Shown: positions 27,048 through 55,282, counted from the first letter of the stretch. The stretch is DNA of 62,500 nucleotides from Chrysomallon squamiferum (GCA_012295275.1 CM022678.1:3879718-3942217); one strand, 5' to 3'. Translations and numbers: made by a program. Notes: a model not told the origin generated them from the sequence alone.

Positions 27048-28575
27048 TATTATTATATATGTTTTTGTTAAATTAATTATGATACTATGCATTTGAAAGA
27101 AAATAATATTAATTTATAATTCTATGCAGTAAGAATGTAAGTGATGTAATTATCTTGCTATGCATTTGAAATCATTCTGTGTTGCTCTTTCTTACTAAAT
27201 TAAATCTTACTGTTAAATTATATTTATCAAAACTTAATGCTACACTTAAGTTAAATTTTACAAAGTTAAATGCTATATTATGTTTTTTCATTTACACAGT
27301 TACATCCTACATTTCGGTTATGTTTATAAAGTAAATGCTTTGCTTTAGTTACATTTTTATAATTAAAGGCTACATTTTGATTATATTTGTAGAGTAAAAG
27401 CTACCTCTTGGTTGCATTTATAAAATTAAATGCTTTAATTTAGTTAAATTTTTAAAATTAATTACCATCTTTTGGTTAAATTTAAGAAATTAAATGCTGC
27501 ATTTCGATTACATTTATAAAATTAAATACTATATTAAATACCCTAAGACCTCCATTTAAAAAAAAAAAACTCATTTTACTATCCAACAGAGAAAGAATAT
27601 TGTGGAACATTTCAGTAAGTTCACCAAGATCTTCCCTGGTTAGGTTTGAACCAGGATCCTTCCTTCGGCATGGAAGCCCAGTTACAAAGGAAATGATAGG
27701 AAAATTTACATTATATATCAGTCTGAACATGAACAAAAATAACAAACATAATGGAATCTGGCATCATCATCATCATCTTCTTTTCTGTTCGACTCTTATA
27801 AAAGTTTATTTACTATTTGACAAGATTTTAAACCAACAACCTCAATGTAAGAACCCAGTGATGTAAAACAAAATAATAATAATAATTAGCTACTAAATAT
27901 AATTACATTCTTACTCATATAAGACAGCAGCCTTTCTTAACTTCTTTTTATAAAATCATCTCAGATTCCAGTCCCCATGACAAACAAAGACACGAGAATG
28001 AACAGAAAATCTCTTCTCACACTTTTCAATGTGTGGCACCCTCCTAAGGACCAATACACTAATATTTATTTAATCAGAGCAATCATTATACTGTATCCTC
28101 ATGTTCAGTTTTGAATGAAGTGCCTAGATGAACTGAAATATCTGAAGTGTTTTTGATGATACATTAAAATTTGTCCATCATGTTTTTGCTCATTTCTAAG
28201 AGGGCTTTTTCTTCTTCTTTTTTTTTTTTTTTTTTTTTTTTTTATCAGTTGTTACCAGTAATAAAGTATACACTACAGCAATAAAGTAAGAGGCTTGTTG
28301 TTTACATAAGCATGGACCTTACTAATAGAGAAATAAATAATTGGATTGTATATGATACAGTAGTAAATGTTGATAAATGGTCTAATTACATTAAACACAA
28401 AGAACATATCTGGATCACAGCTTGATAACTTGTCTAACCACAAGAAAAAATAAATTGGTTTGGATCATGCAATGGCAGATGTCAGATTTAAGATTTAATA
28501 AAAAGTGACATTAATGGAGTATGATCAAATGTATTTACTTTTATTTCTATCTGATGCATTATCACTTACTTCTTG

Positions 28576-28619
<44 letters not shown>

Positions 28620-29809
28620 ACATACATAATTGATCTGCTATTATTAAGTTACAAAAACGTAACAAAACTTTATTGTATATACTGTGATAAATAATATGAG
28701 ATATATAATAATTTATTTTGTGTCAAGTATGTACAAACACATACACACGCACACACATAAACATGGATATTAAAGAATAATTATCTTTGAGTTTTGTTAT
28801 TGTTGATGACATTATTCATTTATATGTGTATATATATGTTTCTCTAAAGTTAAAAACATTTGCTATTATTATTATTATTATGATTATGATTATTATTATT
28901 ATATCTCTGTTATCTTGTTAATGTATAAGATGAAACTATAATAAAACTGTATTGGGTTAGCAAAAGATGACACATCCTAAAATCAGTTTGGATTTTAAAA
29001 ATCAATTCTACTGCAACAAGCTACAAATTTCATTGTATTTATTTTATTTTATTATTTATTTTTTTAAGTTTTTTTATTTTTTTTTTTCTATACACTTCAA
29101 AGTTATCAGTTTGGGTTTTTTTATTTTCCTATTAGAATAATTAGTACTGAAAGGCTGGTATTTTGCTTTAGTACTTTTAACTCACACTCATTAAAAAAAA
29201 CAAAAAATCCTAATGTAACATATTTTGTCTATGTTATTATCTGTCTGTCTGTATATGCATTTTAATAATGCTTTTCTTAACCTTTATCCAGTCTTGACGG
29301 TGTGCCTTAACTGTTAATCAGTTTTGACATAAATATAATACGATATCAAATCACCAGCAGTACAGACGCACGTCTATACATATAAACACATACTCGCATA
29401 TATACATTGTTTATTCTTTATGTCACACGTTACTAGATACCCACATTTCATTGATACGTCAGTTTCAAACCGATGACTTTGAGTAATATTTATTTACAAT
29501 ATACTTTATTAAAGGAAATAACTGGTTACTGTCTTAAATAATCAGTTTTGTCCTGCGAAGGTGAGAATGACGAACTGCAGCGAGGCTCTGTATATAAACT
29601 GTTTCTCTCCGTGATATCGTTATCACTTTTTAGTAATTTTTTTACGGTTGACTACGACGTCATTGTGGTTTCTTAGTAATTTCTGTGACGTCATTTTCGT
29701 TTCTTTGTGATTTCGAATACTTTTCTCCATGACGTCATTATAGATTCTTAATTATTTCAAATAGTTGTCTCCGTGACGTCATCTTCGCTTCTTAGTAATT
29801 TCCTTGACG
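26938..29809. other. Intergenic region between ABHD13 and the fibrinogen-domain gene
   Basis: The ABHD13 3' untranslated region begins at 26938; TA repeats lie at 27009-27045. 27230-27530 is a degenerate minisatellite. 28580-28614 is a TA tract. The last 170 bp (29655-29812) contain five CRE-like palindromes. No coding feature is supported. Confidence 0.6.
27230..27530. repeat. Degenerate minisatellite of about 32 bp
   Basis: Units of the form AAATTAAATGCTACATTT followed by GGTTACATTTATA recur about nine times with substitutions. Clear unit starts lie near 27423, 27455, 27488 and 27518. Confidence 0.7.

Positions 29810-29812
<3 letters not shown>
29655..29812. promoter_or_regulatory. Five CRE-type palindromes in a degenerate repeat
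   Basis: TGACGTCA occurs at 29686-29693, 29730-29737, 29774-29781 and 29805-29812, with CGACGTCA at 29655-29662. The units share CTTAGTAATTTC-like flanks. The last one overlaps the stop codon of the fibrinogen-domain gene. Binding by CREB/ATF-type factors is inferred. Confidence 0.5.
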
Positions 29813-33859
<4,047 letters not shown>

Positions 33860-34781
33860 GCTGGGCCTGTTAAAACGTAAGCGAAAAACCAAAAATATAA
33901 AATATTTTAAGATTTTTGAGATCGGATTTTTCGTCCCAAAAATTTGCTGAAGATTAAAGCGTAAAAAAAAAAAAAAATGTTCGAGAAACTTCGGAAGTGT
34001 CCGAAATATCTATGCTCAGTTAAAACATTCAAAAAGTTTCGAAAACATGTTGTATCCATTGAAATATTTCTTAAAGATTTAAATTCCAACAGTTTAAGAT
34101 ATTTTAAATTGTGGAAAATATTTTTATTCCTTAAAGCATTAGTTTAAAATGAAAAATACAATAGCTAAACATCGTAACTGTCCAGAATATATTAAAGTCC
34201 ATTAAGATAACACTTTTTTTAAACTAAAAGACAAAATGCTTCTAAATTATACTTTTGCGCATTAAAACATATCGTGAGGTCCCAAAGATAACTATTCGAA
34301 CAACACGTCAGAACCAGATACTTCTAAATTATATTCTGGTTTCACAGAAACATTTCCTCAATATCAAGATTCCATCCAAAAGAACAAGAAAGGTCACACG
34401 TTTCAAGAACATTCTGTGTCCATCAAAACATTTTTTGAAAAGAGAGTGAGAAAAAAAAAAAAAAAAAAAAAAACACATCAAGAAAAAAACCCCTTAAGAA
34501 GCAGAATACTTCCTAATTGCATTTATGAAAAGATTTGCTATGTGTTTGTTAATATTTATTTTATTTTTTTAAATGTCCTTAAAATGTTTTGTGTAAACGT
34601 GTCCGAGAACTAGCGCACGTCAATCAAAATAAAATAAAAAATAAAAAGAAGGAAAAATAAAAGTAAGTAAAAACTGTATTGATATATTCACAGAACTATA
34701 TATATATATCACAACGATGAGAGAATATCGATTATTGGTTTCATGATAACAGTACGAATATGTACATATATTTATGTGTAA

Positions 34782-34828
<47 letters not shown>

Positions 34829-35638
34829 GAGAAATTGATGTATTCTTTATAAACACCTTTAACATTATCTTGTCAACTGAATCATTATAATCAATACAGA
34901 CCACAAATGATTCTTAGGCTGTTACTGTATATTTCTGGCTATTAATTGTTCTGATGTTGATAAATACAAAAAATAACAATGTACTCAAGTAGTTCTGAGT
35001 TTTGTGAAAGCGCGTTCCTTGTATGACGTTATGCTAAACATGAAATATTAATCGTGTTATGGTATGACGTTATATTCAGCGTATTAACTTTTGTGACGTT
35101 ATGGTAACTGTTTTCATATAACTTTATGTTAATCCCGTTAATAGTATGACGTAATACAAATAGTTTTCATAAAATGACGATGTGTTAATCGTATTCAGAG
35201 AAACATTAAACTAATCGTATTCATTATATAAAAGAAAGAATGAATGAACGACAGAAAGAAAAAGAAAAAAGGAAGAGAAAGAACGGAGAGAAACAGCGAA
35301 GGAGGGACAGAGATAAAGAAAGAGTCAGAATGAGAATGAAAGAAAGAAAGATAAATATAAAGAAAAACAACAACAACAACAACAACAAAAAACAAGAAAA
35401 AACGGAGAAATAATATATTGCATAATGCCCACTGAGACCAAACTTCAATAACCTTGAACCAGTTTTACGGAGACACGTTTAAACAACGGACTATTTTGTC
35501 TCGGGTGTGTATCGAGTTGTTCGTACGTCTGCTTAAAGCTCGCGCGCGCATCGCTTATTTACCTCTGTCACCTTATCGAGCAAGCGTTCAGTTTTACAAC
35601 TTCGTCTTTTAAATTCATTTATTTCAGTTGAAACAACA
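33860..35638. other. Divergent intergenic region between the fibrinogen-domain gene and TTC38
   Basis: The two start codons lie about 1.8 kb apart on opposite strands. The region holds an AT-rich stretch with short degenerate repeats of the AAACATTTC type (33900-34450), a GT tract (34783-34827), TGACGTTA repeats (35024-35180), a purine-rich GAAA stretch (35230-35410) and a CpG-containing patch (35460-35600). The last is the probable TTC38 promoter and 5' untranslated sequence; no TATA box is evident. No extra gene is supported. Confidence 0.6.
35024..35180. promoter_or_regulatory. Repeated TGACGTTA/TGACGTAA half-CRE sites
   Basis: TGACGTTA occurs at 35024-35031, 35065-35072 and 35094-35101, TGACGTAA at 35147-35154, and a TGACGATG variant near 35175. 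They sit in a degenerate 30-50 bp repeat with GTTAATCGTATTCA-like spacers, 450-600 bp upstream of the TTC38 start codon. Confidence 0.4.
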
Positions 35639-45292
<9,654 letters not shown>

Positions 45293-47500
45293 GGAAAACA
45301 AGGATGAAAACCAGTCGTCAATAAATAATAATAATAATAATAATAATGGTAATAATAATAGAAGCCTTGATGACGTCGACGATTTTGAAACGAAAGAAAT
45401 AAAAGAAATTTTATAGCCACGAATACAAAAAAAAAAATTGAAGTTTTGATGATTATGATGATGATGAAGACGATTATTGTGAAAAGAACAAAATAGAAGT
45501 TGCAATGACGACGGAGAACGAGAAGTGTTAGTTAAGAGTTATCTCCCTTGCACTGACAATCTTATAGAAACGCTTTAGCTATGAAATATTGCTGTATTAT
45601 TGTAATTATTACATAGATGTTATATGGCTGTAATTTTTTATGGCATTGGTTAAACAGAAAATAATAATAATAATGATAATAATAATAATAATAATAATAA
45701 TAATTTTAACAAAGATAAGAATTAATACAAACAACAGCAAAACGACGACAACATGAAAGATCACAACGTTGAACAAGCTTGGCTGTTGACAAACATGTAT
45801 AGCATGTTAGTCTCTTTGTGATCCAGGTTAATTAAATACTAATAATTTCTCAGAAATAATGTTGTTTTTTTATTCAAAGACAAATATTCAAACTGATTTT
45901 CTGTTTTAAAGAGATTCGGTAACACCACGCTTTTTAATGAATCAATCGAGAGCTACTGGTTGGAACTGGAAATAGCAGAATTTTTGCACTAAAAGGACTT
46001 GAGCATGGGAATAGTTTATATCTTAAGCGAGCGACTGCTCTAACCACTGTTCCGTTATGTTGACTATTCGTAGTCTAAATTTACTTGATGAGAGCGAAAA
46101 ATGTTAACTCCTACAAAAGAAACGCGTGAATGTAAATTTGTTTTAACGGATCAATATAGACTCGTTTCAAGTCAAACAAGACAGGACTGCGAAGTCTACA
46201 TTGTCCCTTCCGTATTTGTAAAAGTGTTTGTCACATCCGCGAAGATTCCACAGCCTGAAAATAAATGATTAGAACTGATGTTTAAATTCGGTTATCTCTC
46301 TCATTGTCAGTGTCTCTATCATTCTCTCGTTGTCTGCCTCTCTCTCTCTGTCTCTCTTTGTGTCTGTCTCTTTCTCTTCTCTCTTAGCTTTCTTTGTATT
46401 TCTTAGTCTTTCTGTCTCTATCCCTGTCTCTCTCTCTGTCTCTGTTTATCTCTCTCTCTGTCTCGCCACACTATTTCACGTATATTTTGTCCAAATAACC
46501 TCTATCATGAATAACAGATTTTAAATTTGTATAATGAACTGTAGATTTATTCACATTAAAATTTATATCGTTTATACCAAACTTGATTTTGTTGTACTGC
46601 TTTTACAACAGATTTGTCATCATCATCATCATTGTCGACCAGAAACTGAGAATGTTACATGCATTCATTACTTACTGTGTTATTAATTCTAATTTAATTA
46701 TGATAAATAACAAGTAATGAGTAACAGTAACATATGCCTTTAAAATGCACACATGCATAGATAGACTGACACGCACACACATACGCATTCTTTCATACAC
46801 TCACACACACAATTGCACATATACAGACACACACACCACATACTTGTAAACACACATATATATATATTACACGTACTATGGATACATCTTTTCTATAGTT
46901 ATTTGAATAATTTACGTTATCGACATTGTTCTTGTTTATTCATGTTATCTCTTCATCGCGTAAACAGACTCTAGTTATTTATACTAATTCTCTGTGGTGT
47001 ACAGCAAATAAACAGTGTATAGAATTACAGAGACTAACACACGCACACACAGTATTGTATTACAAACTGTACACTTACAGTTTCGTTTTTAATTGTCTTT
47101 ATCACATATATCAAACAGTATATTTATTAATACATAAAACACATGGGTATATATATATATATATATATATAGATATAGAGAGAGAGAGATACATATACAG
47201 ATATACATACATACATACATATATATTTATGTGTGTGTATATATATATATATATATAAACACATATACATCATATATACATATATATTATTCTGTCGTGG
47301 GCAACATATTGTATATTAATCTAAATTTGTTCTGTGTGAACTAACAATATGTGGATTCTTTCTCTAAAGCTTATCCAACAAAACAACATAGAAAATTAAC
47401 ACAGTTATTTTGTCTACACGCAAAGGACTAAGTCAATAACAAAAAAAAAAAAAATAACACCAACGGGATTCGTCAACAGATTCCACAAACAATTAACTGA
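45293..47500. other. TTC38 3' flank and intergenic repeats
   Basis: AATAAATAATAATAA at about 45319 could serve for polyadenylation. The segment 45940-46080 includes GAGCGACTGCTCTAACCACT, which resembles the tRNA-derived part of a SINE in reverse. CT-rich and CA-rich stretches, and TA tracts at 47150-47260, fill the rest. No gene is seen. Confidence 0.5.
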
Positions 47501-47579
47501 TGTCAAATACGAACTGGGCGGGCGATTCGGACGAGAAAAAGAAAAAAAAAAACAAATACAAAAAAATTCAATTTGGCGT

Positions 47580-48060
47580 CCACCATTTTATATTTACCTA
47601 AAATGTGTTTTGTTATGTACGTGTTAACAACGAATCGACCGTTTGACGCTCAGATTGGTTCACGCGATATTTTCACGGCTTACGTTTCAACATCCATCGG
47701 CGTCGGAAATCGCCGAGTGATCGCGTATATTAGCTGTCGCAGCAAACGAAAAACAAACAACATCAGGTAAAGGTTATCAAGCCAGGTGATGTGTGATACA
47801 CGTGACCTGTGACATCACGGTGCGTGGTGTGCGACGTCAGATCGATTTGTTGTATTGATTTTCGGGGTGTTGTGCAGAAATAGATGGAAATGAAAAAAAA
47901 AAAAGATAAAAAAAAAAAAAAAAAATGATGGAGGTTGCGCTACGCTATTGTCCGGAGACCAGTCAACTGTTTTAATTCGAGTGTCGCAATACTGGACAGG
48001 CCTGAATTTAAATCGGGACTGTGTTTTGATCTGGGATGAATGATTAGCGCAAAGGTAATG
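47580..48060 (+). promoter_or_regulatory. CpG-containing promoter-like patch
   Basis: Between 47630 and 47860 the AT-rich background gives way to CpG-rich sequence with TGACATCACG and GACGTCAG (CRE-like). It also has two good donors after open stretches: CATCAG|GTAAAGG near 47767 and GCGCAAAG|GTAATG near 48054. It could be a distal noncoding first exon of the gene beginning at 60.5 kb or a separate noncoding transcript. No protein is supported. Confidence 0.25.
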
Positions 48061-48901
48061 TTTTATTAATTTCTAACATGTGATATGTGATATATGTGTT
48101 TGTATCTTGTTGCATGTGAGAGTGTTATATATATATATATATATAGATAGATAGATAGATAGATATGTATTTATGTATGTACACATACATAGATAAACAG
48201 ATTTTATTTCTTTTTTTTTTTCATTTTTTTTTGTTCTTGATAAAATATTTACGTTTCATATATATGAGTTTTTGTATATATATTTGTGTGTGTGTGTGTG
48301 TGTGTGTGTGCGTATGTGTGTCTGTGTGTGTGTTTTAAACCTTTATTTTAATTGAAAGCTACATTAGTGGAACACATACGCCAACAGTAATTATATAATT
48401 TGAATGCATTTGTATATGATGTGTTTTGCGCATGTGAGTGCTTTTATGCCAGTCGGAAGGTATCTGTAAAATAACTCTCACTGTTAAAATATATAATTAT
48501 CCCATGTCAAAAGCGGGTTTCTTCTCTAGCATATTCTTTTTTTATCAAGATAGGTTCTGTCTTCATCCATTTTTTCTTTCCATTCTTCATTCATTCATTC
48601 TGTCATTTTTTTCATTCGTTCATTCTATTTCTTCATTATTATTTTTGTGTGTGTGTGTGCTGTTGATAATGATGCCATCGTCAACGACTTTACGTCATTT
48701 GTTATCTACACGTATGTTCGTTATTACATTAAATAATAATAAGATTTCATCAAATGAAAACCAGGCCAAGCTACATCTGGGACAAACGTTGCGTGTTGCT
48801 TACAGGATCGATAATGTAACAACTTATAAATTATTAAAATGGCCTCAGTAAGGACACAGAGCATAATATGTAAATATATATATATATATATATATATGTG
48901 T

Positions 48902-48944
<43 letters not shown>

Positions 48945-49983
48945 AAAGTGTATACATTGCACAAATCGGTTCTTAGTCAGATCATTGAAAAATATCATAA
49001 AATTTTGTTAAACATTAAATACATGAAACTTCCTAGATGATTGTGAAGATGATCATGATGATGACAATAAGAATTACAAACTACGTCACCAATAGTATCT
49101 CTGCTGCTGCCTCTACATCAACAACAACGACAACTGTTAGCACTGCTGCCAGTTCTACTTGCATTATTACTTCTATTCTACTGCTACTACTTATATTAGT
49201 ACTACTACCATTACCACTACCACTGCTGCCATTACACTATTTAAAATAATAATAATAATAAGAAGAAGAAGAAAAAGAAGAAGAAATAAATAAATAAAGA
49301 ATAATAATAATTATAATAATAATAATAATAATAATAATAACGACAATAAGAAGAAGAAGAAGAAGAAATAATTAATTAATTAAATAAATAAATAAAGAAT
49401 AATAATAATGATAATAATAATGATAATAATAATAACAGTAAAAATAATAATAATTAATAAATAAACAAACAAACAAACAAACAAACAAACCAACAAACAA
49501 ACACTCACAAAAAAAATAATAATAATACAGAAATCAAACGATAAATATAAGAAGCCAAAAAAAAAACCAAACGTGTACATAAATGTATTTCATGGTAAAG
49601 AGAAAATAAAAGGTATTGTAACAGGTCACCCGTGACTTGTTGTGAGGCTAAGTGGCGCCAGTGGATGAATAATAAATACCCTGGGGAAACAATACAATCT
49701 TTTATCTTAATACAACATGTACAGACACTTGAGTGCGCCTGTGCGTGTGCGTGTGACCTTGTCTTTGTTTTATCAGCGTGTAGAGATGTTTGCGTTCCGT
49801 GTGTTAGATTGCGTGTGTTTGTGGTTGTGTATAAGTTTCATAAATAAATTAATATCTGCTTGCATACATAGATACATATATATATATATATAACACATAC
49901 ACACACATTCGTATACACAAACGTATATACGTACGTAGTAGTACTACATACATAACTCATACCTACCTATCTGCCTACATACC

Positions 49984-50019
<36 letters not shown>

Positions 50020-50719
50020 CACACACGTTCATTATTCATATATACATGCATACAAACAAACATTATATATATATACATATATACATAAAAATAGCGTGTA
50101 ATCTAATAGCGTTTGTTTATAGAAATAGACCATCTGTATATACATTATATGTGACGTTACAAAATTAAATAACATTTCATGCACACAAACAAAAAGTGAA
50201 ACTGACGTAATAACTAAATATAGGACCGATAAGTTATATCAGAGGAAAATTCCCGAATCGAATGTCCGTACAGTTACTTTCTATAAATAGCACTGATTAA
50301 TCCCATAAAAAAAATATGATGCAATTAGAAATCGTGTCAAGAATTACTTAGATTTATTTTAATAGGAGCAGCTTATAACTGTTTGGATATACCCGTTTGT
50401 TTATACCCGAACGCGCTACCTATGTACATACGCACAAACACGCGTTACTATTTACGTACAAACATAAAGATTTACAGTTTTAGTTAATTTCGTGTTGTTA
50501 TAACTATAGTGTAAAAAAAAAATAATAATAATAATAACAAACTGTCATGGATGCATTACTGTTATTTATATTATTATCATCATCATCAACATCATTATTA
50601 TTATTTCTTTTCAAAAATACGTACGTACGTACGTACGTATATATATATATATATATATATGTATGCATGCACGTGTGTGTGTGTATTTATTTATGAAAAG
50701 AAATAACAATAATAATAAT

Positions 50720-50761
<42 letters not shown>

Positions 50762-52003
50762 AATAATAATAATAATATTAACAGCAATAATAATAATAAT
50801 AATAATAATAACAACATATCTCACAGTATGTGTTAACAAAAGCCTAAATAAAGTCATCGGTCAGGATATTTTTGTTAAATCGTTTGGCTTTATTGAGCTG
50901 TCAATAACTGCGCCATTTATCACAGCCTGTATCCGGATAAACAGCGAACACCCGGAACGTGTACGTGACCTGAGAATAAACAGTTTGATAAATCACAGGA
51001 TCGGCTGCGTTGCTATTTAGTAATGTGTATTCGTGGTGTTTCCATTTTGTCGTTACTGGTGATTTAAAGAATATACATACCTATATAAAATAAAATAAAA
51101 TAATATAATATACTATAATATAATATAATATAATATAATATATACACACACACACATACGTACACACGCACACGCACTTATTTGCCCTGAGAGTCTTTTG
51201 CATTCGTTTTGTTACTCATCATTATCTTCGTATTCATTTTATTCATTATCCAAATCAGCACGTTCATTATTATCACATTCATCATGTCCTTCATCAACAT
51301 TGCAAATCATCTCGTTCTTCGTCATTATATTTTTCTTCTTCTTCTTTGGATCATCATCATGATTATCATTATGTGTCGTCATTAAAAAAAAAATTATTTT
51401 CTTTTTTTTGTGATCATCTTCTCTTCATACTTATTTTTGTTCTCTTTTCCTTATGTTTCATCATTATCGTCATTTTCTCGTCATTCAAAATAACGTCATC
51501 ATTATTTTTTCTTCTGTTTCATCGTCATCATCATCATCATCATCATCACTATCCTCATTATATTTCTTTTCTTCGCCGTGATGAAGGATATATAAAACAC
51601 AAACCAGCAGTGTTTAAAGTATATTCTTATTTTTGATCAACCTCATCGTCATCATCATCTTCATCATCTTCGACATCCAACATCATCAGCATCATCATCA
51701 TCATCATCATCGTCGTCATCAACAGCATCGTCATTCTTTCCCTATGTCTTCATTTGGGGGGGGGTTCAAACCAGAAGTAAAATTTTCAAAATTTCAGTTT
51801 TAAATAAAGATAAAAAATGTTGTTTGTTCAGATAGCTTTCTTACATACATATGTCATCTTCTGTACTGGTTACATTACATTGTGTTTGTATGAACGTCCT
51901 TCACTCCTGTAGTTTTACGAGAGAAATGATATCTGTTAAAAATGATGATAGAACAAAAACACGTCGTTTTAACTACGCGTGTGTATGTGCCTGTAGTCGC
52001 AGC

Positions 52004-52060
52004 AGCAGTAACAGCAGCAGTGGTAGTGGTAGTGGTAGTAGTAGTAGTAGTAGTAGTAGT

Positions 52061-52112
<52 letters not shown>

Positions 52113-52202
52113 ACAGCAGCAGTGGTAGTAGTAGTAGTAGTAGTTAGAAATGGAAGTGATGACAGTAGTTAGTAGTAATTGTAATGCTGCAGCAGCAATA
52201 GC

Positions 52203-52234
<32 letters not shown>

Positions 52235-52238
52235 CAGC

Positions 52239-52291
<53 letters not shown>

Positions 52292-52295
52292 CAGC

Positions 52296-52332
<37 letters not shown>

Positions 52333-52420
52333 ACAGTGGTGATGGTAGTAATGGTAGTGATGGTGAAAGTGGTAGTAGTTGTAATGTTAGTAGCAACAGT
52401 GATAGTGATGGTGTAGCTGT
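52004..52420. repeat. Long GTA/GCA/GTG trinucleotide array
   Basis: About 400 bp of NNG-type trinucleotides, mostly TAG with CAG and TGG blocks, broken once by unique sequence at 52142-52195. Confidence 0.9.
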
Positions 52421-54424
52421 AGCAGTAATTGTAGAAATAACTGTCGTGATGCTTGTAGTAGAAAAAAATTATGGTTGTGTTTGTAGTAATAGTCATAGTC
52501 ATAGTAGTAGGAGAAATAGTAAGTACAGTAGACGTAATTGTGGTTAGTGCTTGTAATAACAGTAACGGCAAAGCATCAATAGTAGTTGTAGTGAATTTCT
52601 CAAAAGCGTTCTTTGACCCCAACATTCGTCAAGCAAAGTTATTCACCGTGATCTTCAAACTCGTTTCTAACTCAGGCCCTCACCAAACTTTAGCCTCGTC
52701 CCTGAAATCTGATGCCAACATGGCCGATCTGAGGTGTCCTCTAAACGCCGGCTTTTGACACTTCCAATAAGACGTTACACGGAAGGTCGCGTCAAAAATC
52801 AGGAAATAGTATGATGAATGGTTTTAAACAATGTAACGGTGTTCTTTGCCCGAAGGACTGACAATACATATATCACAGAGAGAAAAAAAGAACAAACAAA
52901 TAGAGACAAAAAAAATAATAATAATAATAATAAAAAATAAAAAATAAAAACAAATAAGAAAAAAAGAAGGAAAAAAAGAAAAATAATAGGCTTGTTCTTA
53001 AACATTTGAAAAAAGTAAGAAAGAAAGAATGAATGAATGAATGAATGAATAAATTCAATAAAATAAATAAATAAATAAATATATAAATAAATGAAGTAAT
53101 ACCATATATCTTTAAAATAAGTAAATAAATAAGAAAACAAACAACAAGAACATACAATAATTTTCAGATAAATAAATAAATGAATAAATAAATAAATAAG
53201 TAATACCATATATCTTTAAAATAAGTCAATAAATAAGAAAACAAACAACAAGAACATACATTAATTTTCAAATAAATAAACAAATAAACAAAAGACAAAC
53301 ACGTTACCTGTATTTTATGGAAGGAGATGACCACTGGCTATCATCGCCGTTTGATTCTACGGACACCTCTGTAGATTAACAGTCACGCCTTTTCGTCAAT
53401 CCGTAAAACAAATACTGAATTTCCGCTTGAAACGTTTCTCAGTCACCTGTGACAAATTGTGCAATGATGTTTTGTAATTGGTAATAAACTGACACCTTTG
53501 TACCAGGTAAATATTTCGTCGGCCTAACAGAGAATTTGTTGTATTTTTGTTTTGTTTTGTTTGATCTTGTATTTCCACATTCCGTAAATTTCCTTGAGAG
53601 AATATAACTCCGTACACCTGTTGTTATTGTGTGTGTGTGTGTGTGCATAATTATGTGTGCGTGTCTGTGAATGAGTAATGTATTTGTGTATATTTGTGTG
53701 CCTAGATATGAGTGTGTGTATGTGTGCGCGTGTGTGTGCGTATATATTGTTCATTGTATGTATACGTTTGTGTGTCTAGATATGAGTGTGTGTATGTGTG
53801 CGCGTGTGTGTGCGTATATATTGTTCATTGTATGTATACGTTTGTGTATGTCTGTACTTGTATTTATATGTGTATTTGTGTGGATTAGTGTGTTTATGGG
53901 GTTGTGTATGTGTGTGTGTATGTATGTGTGTGTGTCTGTCTGTCTGTATGTTTGTGTGTATATATGCATGGAATCCATCTTCGTCAGTGGGCCCTTCAAA
54001 TTGTTCTTCTTCATGCCATTGTTTTTACAACTAGTCAATAAATACCATGGTATATATTATTTTACTGTTGGACCGTGATTCTAAAACATCCCTTAATTCT
54101 AAATAGTAATAATAATAATAATAACAATAACAATAACAATAATAAAAATCCTGGTACACTGCATTTCAAAATTTCCTCTTTTTTTTATTTTGTGTTTGAT
54201 ACTTTAACATGCAGAGAAAACTATGTAACCAGCTGTTACTTAAATACAAATAAAAAGAAATTAAAAAAAAACAACATTATTTCAAATTTTGATCGATCGA
54301 GTAATTTGAACAAAACCTTCAAACAGCTTTATCAACAAAAAAAAAAAAAAAAAAAAGTTTTAAATAAACATAATAAAATTCTGAAAATAAAATTCTATAA
54401 AAAAGACAATAATAACAATAACAA

Positions 54425-54446
54425 TAACAACAACAACAACAACAAC

Positions 54447-54507
<61 letters not shown>
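54425..54507. repeat. CAA/AAT array
   Basis: CAA units followed by about 22 AAT units. Confidence 0.95.
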
Positions 54508-54820
54508 GCGTTACGACATTGCCACTAGCTAATGCGTAACACGCATGAACAAACGGTTTGATAAAATTATTTACACGTCACGTAATTACGTTACTATTTT
54601 GAGCGACCTGTCACCACTCACAACAAAGTACGACAAAAAATAATATTATTTCAGAATATTTGAATCACGTCAGTTCATCCTGATGACGTGACCTTCTGAC
54701 AACGCTAGAAGAAACACCTAGAGCAAACTGGACCGCTGTGTACGCAATGACATCATTACCACAGTCCAAAATGCTTTAATAAACTTTGTTATTAATAAAG
54801 GATAAATATGAATAATGAAA

Positions 54821-54851
<31 letters not shown>

Positions 54852-55251
54852 TAAAAATAAATAAAAATAAAAAATAAATAAATAAATAAACAAATAAACA
54901 AACAAATAAATAAATAACCCGGACGCAAAGCAGACTATATTTAGACTATTTATTGCCATTACCATAAATACACTTGAACTATTTGAATGTTAAGCGCTCG
55001 GTTGTTTAAAAGACACTATTTCGATTGTCGTAACCTATTTAACGAACCGCGCCAGATGTTACCGTTTCACTCCACAGCAGCTACACGAATGTTCAATAAT
55101 TTAGTTTTGTTATATTTTACATTTTTATGAGGATGTTATTTCTCAGTGTTAGGTTACTTTTATGTGATTAATTGATAGGATTGTTTTTAAAATTCTTCAC
55201 AGATGCATTACGAGGTAAGTTAAAAAAAAAAACTGTTTTATATGCACATTC

Positions 55252-55282
<31 letters not shown>

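Noticed and set aside
27600-27866. 88-codon plus-strand frame
   Set aside because: The start codon lies in unremarkable AT-rich DNA and the frame has no domain, splice context or conserved feature.
45940-46080. tRNA-like stretch
   Set aside because: It resembles part of a tRNA arm but no full cloverleaf can be drawn; a SINE remnant is more likely.
51969-52625. 218-codon minus-strand Thr/Tyr/Cys-rich frame
   Set aside because: It spans the GTA/CAG trinucleotide array and has no domain, signal or splice context.
54075-54539. Asn-rich 154-codon frame
   Set aside because: Made of AAT and CAA repeats and a poly-A run.
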